64,000 nt of DNA from Leptasterias polaris (Eukaryota > Echinodermata > Asteroidea > Forcipulatida > Asteriidae), in contig JAZGTN010000052.1 in assembly GCA_037783415.1 (NCBI GenBank), positions 1,922,001 to 1,986,000 on the forward strand, read 5' to 3'. Positions 12,001-24,000 of this stretch are shown here, one piece after another (the first letter of the stretch is position 1; each line of letters begins with the position of its first letter). The notes below the pieces were generated by a model. It was given only the letters and a program-made list of their open reading frames with translations. It did not search any database and was not told the origin of the DNA. A program made the translations under genes and the position numbers.

Positions 12001-15000
12001 CACACCCCAATGACTTGACTACCAGAACTTGAGTTCTTGTGCACTAGACTGCTTGGCGACACTATACCACGTCAAACATTACCATTCACATACTTCTATT
12101 CATCAAACTGTTTTTAGAATCTCTGTTAAATTTAGGAAACGATATTACAATTTTAAATGTTCTCCCTTTCATCTTTTTAGAGGTGCAACCCTGGAGACTG
12201 AACATTTCATGAGTCGCTCAGGTGAGACTTGATTTCTGCTTACGCGTTTCATTACACGTTTGTTTTTTTCCAAATTTCTTTATGAATTTAATTTCATCTT
12301 TGTATTGAGGAAGATAAAAATACCTTTTCAAAATCCTGATATATATTTCAAGATGAGAAGAACTTTAGTCTCTCATCAATGGGCAATCTCGGTGGTCTAG
12401 CAGCGATCACATCTGGGCTCAATTTCTTGGCTCTGCTTACCATAAGCAAAGAATCGGCGCTTACAGAAGCAGGGATTTCCGTGCTTGCGTCAAGCGTCTT
12501 TTACAGGTAAGCAGGGAGTTCGTGCTTGTGCGTGTGCGTGCTCCACGTAACTAGGCATTTTTCCCTTACACAGCTAGCCCAGAAGTTTGGCGCTTGCCCT
12601 GTAAGTGAAGAATGGTGATCGCAAGTGCAGAATTTGGCGGTAAGCAGAGCCATGAAATTTCACCCTGCTCTAGAGTGCGGAAGGTGATGGGTGCGATTCC
12701 CACTCAAGGTGTCTGTGTAATGTGTTTTAAACAGTCGGGGGGAAAGCACTGTGCTTTATTGGTGTCTGAAAAAAGTGAAATTAGTTGTTCATTATTCAAA
12801 TTTTTAGGCAAGTTGTAAACAACAAGGGAAACTGACTTGGTAAATTTTAAGTAATTTGGGGTTGAACAAAGAAAAATTGACTAAAGTGGGATTTGAACCA
12901 ATGACCTCCGGTTTGACGTCCTGGCCCTCTACAATTGTGCTATAGCCCTATGTTGGTGGTCTCCCTGGCACCCCCAAACAGGGATATTGACAAATAGCGA
13001 GACCGCCAGCATAGGGCAAGACAGCTCAGTTGGTAGAGCGTTGGCATGTCAAACCAGAGGTCGTTGGTTCAAATCCCGCTCTAGTCAATTTATCTTTGTT
13101 CAACCCCAAATTTTTAGGTATTACATTACTGTGGTGAAGATACAATCTAGTGAATCTCTGTACTAACCATTTGCATCAACATCACACACGGCTTTTATCT
13201 GTGAGTCAAATTGCATGTACAAATTATGGTCAGTAAACGCTGCCTCTCATAAAATGCTCATTACACTTTATAACACACGGGGACATTGACTCCCAAAACG
13301 GCGCAGCCAAGATTATTGCCATGATTGACCACGGGTGAATTGGGTCAATATGATCTGTGTTGGTTCTGATGGTGTAACGACTGGGCATTTCTATTAGTAC
13401 ATGTATGCTTTGGTTGGGGGTTTTGGATTTTATTTCTGTCTTAAACAAAAAAATTCTCCTGAACACATTCAGAGCACACTGATCGAAACATCGAGTGTGC
13501 TACGCCACTGGTCCTTATCAAAATCATTACAAATCATCCCACAGGAATTTTGGGGGACATGGTCTTACTGTAAACCATACAAAATTAAATTACACTACAA
13601 GGCACACTTTATCCAACACTACTTCAAGATTTCAAGATCTTCGTTTTCATCTAGACTTATCACCCCTCCCACCACGCAAAAGTCCCGTCAGAAGAAGCCT
13701 CGATTTGACAGGAAGTCTACAACCCCGCAGTAAAGCCCCTCTGCCCACCTCCCCTACCAGACTAGTGGATGCCGATGACACGTCAACTGAAGAGAAGGAA
13801 GAGTCGAACGAAGATGTGGAGGGCATCTCGTTGCTACGCGGGGTCGCGGCAGCAACTGTTGCTAGGGATGAGGAGACAGAGGAGGTCCTGATTGGTCCAG
13901 AGTTGGAGAGTCGGTCTAGCATGGAGGAATCCAGCATCACTGAAACGGTGAGTTGCTCTCCTCAGATGCAGATGACATTTTGTAGTTTCTGCCAGGTAGG
14001 TCTTCTCTCCAAAAAGCAGGACTGTGAATTTGTGTCTACTTCTTGGAAGTAATTCAATCATCTTTCAACATTTCAGAAATGAAAATGTCAAAAACAAAGA
14101 AAAATATCAACATGCATTAGTAACTCGTTGATTTAGGAATAAGAAAAAATGAACACCTATTCGGGTTACAGTTTCAAGACGTTTTCCAGTTTGTCTGAGA
14201 TATGCGACAGGGCTGGCCCCGGAACAAGATTATCATGTCGTGAGTTTTGTATTTGAAAGACATTGATCACGGATAATACTGATGTCCTATTTTAGTTTTT
14301 AGTTTTTTTTAAATGCATTAAGACATTATCCCCACTGCAATGATTTTAACACAGCCATGATTTTTAACCCCTGCCTCTGCCCAACTGTTACGTACTCCTC
14401 GATTTGCTATTAACTGACAAAAAGTATTTCCTGTTTTTGTTTTTATGTTTTTTTTAATCAATGCCCATTCTCGTGCCTGTGGTGTCCATCCACGAATGCT
14501 GCGGCCAGAAATTCGGTTGGTACCTGCTGTCACCTCACTATTAAAAAGGGTGGATGGATTCGACATTCCTGTGAAAATACTGTGACAGTTTTTCTGCTGT
14601 TTCTCAGCAAGTACTCTGCTGAAACTTTCACATGTGACTTTTATTGCATCGTCTTTACAATTGTGCCTATCAATCAGCATTACGTTGACAAAAACCAATC
14701 TATGACCATACCTTTAAATCCGCTCTTACCACCACCCCCCCTCCTAACAGGATGAACCGCCCCCGGCAGAGAGTCTTGGACTCAGCCCACGTGTCCGCCG
14801 GCATCGACGACCTGATACATCAGCAGGAGTAGACTCCTCTGCCCTGCCTCTACCCGTCCTCAAACCATCCACTGACAAGACCCTGCAGTTCAAACCAAGT
14901 TGCTATCGCCACTTTGTAGCGAGGGATAACCAGTCCCAAATGGCCCAAGTAAGGATGGGTTTGTCTTTGAAATTTTTGTTTGAAACTTTACATGAATTTG

Positions 15001-18000
15001 CAACTTTACGTGGTGAGAAAACAATCTTGAAACTAAGGTTGATGGTTACACCAAGTAATAATCTCTCTAATGAGTTAAAGTGGTTGTGAAAAGTGGTGGA
15101 GCAACTTGAAGTTTTGATCAGTTTGCCTTGATAGTCTTCGGGGGAAAAAGCTGGACTCTAGCGGTCTAGTTCACTGGACCCAAGTTCTGGTGTTGTCAGC
15201 AGCAGAGTGTGGGTTCGAATCCTGGTCATGACACTTGTGCCCTTGAGCAAGGCACTTAACCATAATTGCTTTGCAAAAAGTTGGGAAGGTAGTGCATTCT
15301 ACCGTCTACCAACCAGGCTCCTAGTGGATGAGATACCCATGCCTACATCCTGAAGGGGGTAACCCTGTTTCGTGCCCACAGTTAGTTTGGGTCAATAGCC
15401 CAAATCAGTTAAGTGTAGCCCTCACCTTGAAGTTGCCGTTGGTGGCCTTGTGATGTTAGGCAAATCTCTCATTAAAAAAAATTGAATACATTTTTTTAAA
15501 AGTACTGAACAACTTAACAATCGATGAGATTTCAGATTGAAAACAATTGAGTTATTTTTTCGGTATCAATCCTGTACTGTAAAAATAAAATGAAATCCTG
15601 TTTTCTGTCCTTCAGAGGCGGTACATAGCACCTCCCAACCAGGCCGGCCTGAAACTCAAATCAGTACTGGGATACAACGGCAACGGCAGAGGCAATCTAG
15701 TCTGGCACCCAGACACTGGGCTGTTTGCTTATACCAGTGGTTGCATAATCGTCATTGAGGATCTGAACACTGGGAGCCAGAGACATCTGATGGGTAAGTG
15801 AAATTGGCAACTGCTACGGCTGGATCGCCACGTCATCACGTGTTAAAGTATAGGACTTCCTTAGCAACACCCTTAGCAACAGCCGTAGCTGTAGCCGCCA
15901 ATTCGGATACGACCTCAAGCTGTGTTCGAATAAGGGGGCTGTGGCTACGGCTGTGGCTACGGCTGTGGCTACGGCTGTGGCTATGGGTGTTGCTAAGAGC
16001 ATCTTATGGTTCAACACATGTTAACATACAAGCTGCAGCCGCTGCAGCAGCCATTAATTCCTGACTGCCTGACCAAAGAGAACAAATTCCCCTGATGCTG
16101 GCGTCTTCCAATCATTCTATGTTTTTTTTTTTACACATTTTTGTGTTTATTTGTTTAAAGTATTACTCTCCTTAGATAGTGGTTCACTTTTTGCCAATTC
16201 TTGGGCTATTGTCTGTTTATTGTATTTGGTAATATTTTTAGTCTGAATTCTTAAACAAAGAAAAAAAGAAAAGAAAAAGGCAAGTAGATTTGTAGATTTG
16301 CAATAATTTGTCGCGTCGGTGCACTCAATTTTGCAATCTCACACGAATATGCTCTGTGTAAAAACGTTCTATCTCGGTGCATACTTGCTTTGTGTGTATA
16401 TGCGGGCTATTTTAAGCGAAATACGATGTCACTTTGACAATTTCAAACTGTGGCATAATGTAAGTGCTTTTTTATGAGATAGAACTTTTTGGCACTGACA
16501 CAAAAAGTTTACCCTTTAAAAAGGGCTTTTCATATGTGAAGGCCAATTATAAAGTACACCAGGTTTGTAAATGAAAATAATTGTCACTTTGCTAGAATGT
16601 TTTCATGGAAAAGTAATAAAAAGAATTTGATGGAAAAAAAAATACACATAAAGAAAATCAACCTTAAGTCTTGACTAGGAATAATTCCAACTCATCTCGT
16701 GAAGTAATTAGCTCTACTGTTTATTTTAAATAATGATTTCTTTCTTACCACCCACCAGGCCATGTCGAAGAGATCTCCACCCTGACCTTCCAGCATGACT
16801 GCCAGGTCCTGGCCTCTGCCTCTGGCTCCCGTGGCCTGACTACCAGCCAGATCTGCCTGTGGGATGTCCAGGGGGCGCTGTGTACGAAGGTACTGTCCTA
16901 CCATGAGCATGACATCGTCTGCTTGGCTTATTCCAGGGATGACAGATTCCTGGTCTCAGTTGGTAAGAAAGGAAAAACTATCAGAAATTTATTGTGAGTT
17001 TATGATTTTGGGTTGAACAAAGAAAAATTGACTAAAGTGGTACTTGAATGTGCATCCTCCGGATAAACAAGCCGGCGCTCTACCAACTAAGCTATCTAGC
17101 CCTGTGTTGGTGGTATATAGCACTCTTACAAAAGCTGTATCACAGCGCTTAGCAAGCAGAAACAGGATGGGAGAAAGAGACAGTCCACATTGTGCCCCAA
17201 ACCATAGTTTTGTATTTCTGGTGATGCACAGAGTTTTAAAACCTTCTGATTGTAACATCTGGAACTTTCAGGAACTTTTTGCAAATCTTATCCCTGCAAC
17301 GAATAGCACTCTTTTCTTATTAGTGTATACAGAGAAGCAGTCTTGTTTTTCATCTGATAAACCAATCCTCCTCACAGGTGACTACCGTGACTGTAACCTC
17401 GTGGTCTGGAGCACCCACGACTACTCCCTCCTAGCAGCCTCTAAGACAGCACAGCCCATCCATGACCTGTCCTGGGACCTGTACACCACTAATGAGTTCT
17501 CCTCAGTCGGCGAGACGGGCACCTTACTCTTCTGGATGCTTGATGAGACACAGGGGAGGTTTAGCCTCAACGTCCATGAGGCTGATGTACCTCAGGACTT
17601 GATGGACTCGAAGCACATGGTGAGTTTCTGTTGGTCTGTATTTTTATTTGTTTGAGCTTTTGTCCTGGTAGTTTTACAAATAAACTGTAGGGCCGTGGGT
17701 TTAAGTACTGCTGTGTCTCAAGTTATTTCAATTGTTTTTCTGCAGACTGTCAGAGAATAAATTCAATTCCAAGCCTGGGTGTTGTTATCAAGGTGTGCCA
17801 TTTTGCAACACATCTAATCATTTAGTTGGGGTTGGCTAACCATATAGTTGGGGGTAGCTAGCCATGTAGTTGGGGTAGCTATAGCCATGTAGTTGGTGTT
17901 CAATGCAAGTCTGATCACTACTACTCCCCCCCTCCCAACCTTCAATTTTTAAAATATGCCACCTTTTTAAATACCATTTATCCTTAAAGTTCCAATCTGA

Positions 18001-21000
18001 AACTTCTGAAGTCAGCCTTGGGTGCCTTTTCATTGCCGGTACCAATTATGATTGTGAGTATCGTTACTGTAGACCAATGAAACATTCATTAGTTTATTAC
18101 ACACCATGCTATATCTCATTTTGTCAGATCCTTGGTGATGTGTCGTTTACCTGCCTACAGTACGGTGGAGATAGTGTACTGTACGTAGGAACCAATACGG
18201 GAGTGTTATCGGCATGGGACACCAGGCATAACTCTTGCTTCATGCACTGGGACGCTGACTCAGCAGAAATAGGTAGGTCAGAGGTTAAACTTTTCCAACT
18301 TTATTCATACGTATTCCAGACTGTTTATCCATTCTGATTGGTCAAGAGAAGATCATGTGGCCGTGTTTAAATATGCAATATGAACACGGTGAGGAGTGTT
18401 TAATCATAAAAATGACATGCAACCTTACGCTGCCTACATTGCGCACAACGCAATTAATTCATACCAGTATGCATGCGCGCATACGCACAACCATTGAGCT
18501 TCGCATGCAATTTGAAACGAAGCCCAAGGACGTTACAAGAATAGAAAAATGTCCAGAAAGGTTTTTCAAATTTTCCAACATTATAAAAAAAAAATACAAA
18601 AAGGGCATTTATGAGTAGGAATACAAGAGTAACTGGGTCTTAAATGGCCGTGTAAAGCTTGCAGGGCTTCGGTTCAATCCTTTATCAAAAGGCCACACCC
18701 ATGCTGGTTTTAAACAGCCGATTAAAACCTTGTTGCCACTCTTTTATTCCCTTATAAGAATCCTCTAAAACCCATCTCCTGGTGTTTTGTTTTGTTTTAT
18801 TTTTGATGGACTTCTTGACCTCATTTGACCAAATTTCATTAAGCTTATTGAGCTTGAATTTCTCAAGACCGGAGAACAGGGTCCGCTTTGGCAGTGGTTG
18901 GCCGATCACAGGGGGTGTATCTTGTCTTCTTTCATGTTGCTGCTTACCAGGGAATACTGCACGTACACCGGCCATAACCAGCCAACCAGTCTTAAGCAAC
19001 TCCTACCATACCTTTATTGGTGATTTAAGACCGGTGAAACACTACCATGTGATCACATTTTGACCAAGCAGAATGCATAAACTCTACATGGTGTTTATGA
19101 AAATAACGTATGAACTAGTGGAAAAGCTGGCAGATTAGTGAAACAGCAACCTAACTGGTCCCACTGGCTTGTCACTAAAAAAGCGGTTAAGAGCACCGGA
19201 CTCGAGCTCTGGTGTTTCTGTTCAGCAGAGTGTTGGTTCGAGTCCCGGTTGTCACACTTGTGTCTTTAATCAAGACACTTAACCATTGTTGCTGCATCCT
19301 TCTGATGGGACGTAAAGCCAGTGGTCCCTTGTGGGAAGGGGTTCGCCCCGGTGTTCCTGGTTTGATTGACTGCATATTGCACCACAATGGTGCTATGTAA
19401 AGAAATAGGTCACATACTTCAAAAACGTAGCTCCATATACCTTGCTGGCAAATACTGACTGTTGAAGCGCCTTGAGCGCCACTGAGTGTTGGATATGAGC
19501 GCTATATAAGAAGCCACTATTATTATTTTTTAAGAATATCATTGTGGCTGTGGTTTTTCCTCTAGGTATGATAGTGAGTCGCTTTGGCAGCAGTCGGTTA
19601 ATCACCGGGGGTGCGTCTCGTCTGCTTCGTCTCTGGTCAGTCTATGGTGTTGGGGAACTCAGGTTATCTGCTGGAGTCTCAAACGGGTAAGGACAGTCAA
19701 GACAAACTCAGCGGCTGTTGAGGACGAGTTGCACTCACAGTTTAAACTTAGTTATTTATTGTTTGACTGATTTAGCTTTGACAGACTATCTCTAAAACAA
19801 CAACCTCCTTCACAGGGGTGGTCAATCTCGCTGCTCCATTCTTTTTCTCAGCACGTGCTGCTCGCCTCATTAACCCCTGGTAATGGTCAATTGAAATGTA
19901 CGAGTTTATGGCACTTTTTAATTAGGCCTGTGGCCAATCCACTCTACACATGTTCTCAGGTATGGTAGCCTGCAAAACAGGCATCAGGTCATAGAGCAAC
20001 TGGTCCCCATCTCATTTGTCTCTGATCTTGTGACCTGTCTAACTGTATGCAGTATTGGGTGATCGTGTAAAAACATTATTTTTTGTGTGGAATTGCGTCA
20101 AAATGCTTGAATTACGTCCTACAAGCGCCATTCAAGAATTCAAGTTTTTAACAAGTGTGTGCGCAAAGCAGTCACTTTTGGGAGCAAATCCATGTTGTTT
20201 TTCAGCACATTCCTAACAGCAGTTATTGACTAGAGGTAATGATACAGCAACTATTTGCCGCCTTTTTTATAACAGAAAAACAGAAGAATCTTTCCTCACT
20301 GTCTGGAGGTCTAGCAACATTTGCCCAATCTTTGTTAAGACTATTGCAAAGCCAAGTTTAGAGTTTGCGCTTGCCGTTTGTACTAGGCATCTGGGACCAA
20401 TGTCATGAAAACCTGATTTACTAAGCACAGAATATTCTTGCTAAGCAGGTAACTTGTCACCAGCCAAAAAGAGCATATAATGGTATATTTTTAGTTTGAC
20501 CGGTCCCCACTACTTAATGAATCAAATCACGGAACATGCAGAGAGAAACACATAGATGGTTTGCATCTTAATCTTGGTGTAAAACTCTTCGCCCTTTCTT
20601 TGCATGATTTTTTACGTAACTCCAAAGCATTCAGTAATTTTTTATTTATTTTTTTTTTTTTACTTATTTATTTATTTATCCATAAAAGGAGAGGATAAAA
20701 TAAAACAAAAGATACAAGCAGATAAGTAAGTAGTCTTGGTCCAAGATGTCACTATCTTATACACGTAACTATCAATACTCTTGATAACTCGACAGAGGGC
20801 ATGCTTTTCGTTCTTGAATTCATCGGCGCGACTGATGACTGTAACTGGAAATCGAACCAAGGATAGTGACGCCCTCTGTTGTTTGAATTGATCCATTTCA
20901 GTGCGAACTAACACGCGCGCAACGATGGATAGTGACTCATTCTGTTCATTTAATTGATCCATGCGAAGGTCTTGAAACCAAGACTAATAAGTAAGCACAA

Positions 21001-24000
21001 TACATATCATAATAACCCTGTGGCGGCCACTCATCCCATACAGACAAACAGCAAAGATTGTAACATAACTCGGCTTATGCTGCAGGATTCTGATAGGTAT
21101 GAGTTCAATTTACAACCCACAATGCCCAGCGGATTACAGGGGGTTAACATTAATCCAGCCTTTCAATCTCTCAACAGTCACCCAGGCCAGGGTCTCGTTA
21201 TGGAAGATGAGATGTCACTAGATGGCGCTGTAACGTCAGCCGAGTTTGACGACACAATGGATATTGGTGTGGTGGGAACAACGTCTGGCACCCTGTGGTA
21301 TATCAATTGGGTTGAGCGCAGCAGCATCAGGATAGTCAGTTCATATACAAGCAAGGTAAAATACTATTTCGGGGAAAAGTAATAATTATTTCATGCCCAA
21401 ACCAGGCTCTTCCTGCCCAAACTCAAAACTGGGTAGTAGATGAGAATAAAGCCGCCCTCAGGTCGACCTTGCAATGACACGGAAACAGTCGGTGGCTGAC
21501 TTTTCAGGATGACGCTGCGCCTGAGCTAAGACTATTGGGAACATACCAGTTGTGCTCAAACTTTCACAGGTTTGTTATTTCATGTACATGTTGGGTCACA
21601 TCAAGTGTGGATACAGGTCTTTGGCGATTACCAATGTTGTCTGCATGCTTTAACAACCGGTAGGTACTTTGTTGCTGTGTTACAGAGTCCAAGGCAGTTT
21701 GTCCTTGATAAAGGGCACCTCTATAAGAGAAGTATAAATTTGTTCTTTAACATTTGAAGGGGCATCAAGGCAATGACCAGGACCAGATTTCATAGAGCTG
21801 CTTAAACACAAAAAGTACCCAAGCACAATAAAATTATGCTTACCACATTAAGGTAACCAGCCAATCTACCATGCCACATGTACAATTTGTGACTGGTATC
21901 CTGCTTATTCTTCTACTAAGCAAAACATTGTTGAGAAATATTTCTGCTTAAGCAGCTCTATGAAATTGGGCCCAGGGCATGGAGGCAATTTTCTCTGTTG
22001 CCACCATTTTAAGCATTCAGGCCCTGCAGCTTTACCCAACTTATCATTCTGTACAATATATTGGGTCTGGCTTCCCGCAGGTGAACTCGATTGTTTTTAG
22101 TGCCAGTGATTATTTTGCATCCTGTGCCGATGACGGCAGCCTTCGTCTCTACTCGACAGCCGACATGGAACAGACGCTGCAGTTCCAAGTCCTTGATCAG
22201 GTAAGTCAAGAAAACATTAATAGAAAGCAAGCTTAGGTTCATGCCTGTGGACTAATTTCGTTTTGAGCACCCACAAAAAAAGAATAATTGGAGAAAATCC
22301 AGACAAAATACAAATGACAGAAAATAATATTTTTTTAGAGTCTTTTTTAAAACCCAACTTCAATTCCATCAGTTATTGCATGTAATGGCCAAGCGGTCTA
22401 GTGCGCCAGACTAAACTTCTGGTGGATAAGACATTGGGTGAGGGTTCAAATCCTGGTCACGACACTTGTGTCTTTGAGCAAGACACTTAACTATAAATGC
22501 TTCTCTTCACCCAGGGGTAAATGGGTACCTGTGAGGGCTAAGATGGTTTCTTGTAATTGTTTTAGCTTGGTATACGCAACATTATTTGGCAGCACTGGCT
22601 GTATACTCCCAAGTGAGCTGAGATTGTTTAAGGAATTAATTAAATGGCCCAATGACCGGGCAATTATGTTTATATATGCCACAAACGTCAACATTGGCAG
22701 ATACTGTGTCTGTATCCCATTATTATTATTTGAAATCATGTGCTTGTGGCATTTGGCTTCATTTGGCTTCAGAAGGTGGAAAGAGCCTGTTGTGACAACC
22801 AAAGCCATGATTTTAAAAAAGATCATTAACATTTTCTCTGTCAATAAACCATCAGATCTTTGTGGTTTGATTTACAGAGCTGTAACTGCCTGGCATTCAG
22901 CCCAAATCCAGCTTCATCCGGTTCCAGCCAGATTGTACCGGCGGAGGACGGTCAGCTGTTGCAGAGAGTAGCAGCTGGTTACAGCGACGGCACGGTGCGT
23001 TTGTTTGACCTGGGCAAGGTTGAGATGGTACTCAAGATGCAGCCTCACGGTGTGGCCGTCACTGTCATCTGCTTCTCCACTGATGGTGAATAATAATAAT
23101 AATGATAAGTTGGCATTTATAGAACGCCTTTTCCAGAGGTTGCAAAGCGCTAGGATGTGTCCAACACGATCAAAAAACAAAAGATGACCAAAACATAAAA
23201 CAATCTCTGTCGATAATAAAACAAGAGGGTCTTCAGCAATTTCTTGAATAATTCAAGTGAGTTTGCTTTTATGCAGTTAACAGGAAGAGAAATCCACAGA
23301 GCCGGGCCCGCATTGGAGAAGGCTCGGTCTCCTGCTTTAGTGTTTGTCCGATGCTCAAAGAGAAGGTTGCATGATTAAGAGTGTAGGTTGCGAGTTGGTT
23401 GATGTTTCTGAATAATTTATTACATATCAAACAGCGCAAGCGCCAATTGCAGGATGGTGATTAGGAAACGAGAAGAAATGCTCAGTTTTAGATGTGGGAG
23501 GAAAACCGCAAATCGGGGAAACCCACCTAATCAGGTAGGGACTGAAAACCCAATCCACACGCAAGGCTCCGGTGTGAGGTGGGATTCGAACCGGGGTCCA
23601 CAAAGGTGAAAGGCAGGGAAAGGAACCACTGAGCCAACCCGATGAGTCAATAATGAATTAACTGTTTGCTTTAGCCTTGAGCTACCACATGGATTCACTG
23701 TAGAGCCTTTTTTAAAGTTCCAGTGAAAAGCTACCATCGCTTATGTAGATTGATATCCCATTATGTTTGCTTAAAAAATAACATGTTCTAAGCAAGAATT
23801 TCCAGCCATATTGAGCCAATCTATTTCTTTACTGTGACAGTTTTTTGCTGAAACTTTTCTCAGCAAGTAGACACTGTATTCAGCTGAAACGTTCACATGT
23901 GACTTTTATTGTATCTTTCTTTATAACTTTGCCTATAAATCAGCATTTCATTGACAAAAACCAATATATGACCCTACCTTTCAACAAGAAGAATCAAGTG

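Noticed and set aside
13012..13085. Functional tRNA gene
   Set aside because: D- and T-arm like segments are present, but acceptor stem pairing fails, and the same sequence recurs as a dispersed SINE.
15798..16064. 88-codon Leu/Arg-rich ORF
   Set aside because: It arises from the CTACGGCTGTGG simple repeat in an intron.
21086..21096. Acceptor tgctgcag as the start of WDR90 exon 19
   Set aside because: It is stronger looking but leaves the exon out of phase with exon 18; the next AG, 11 bases on, is in phase.
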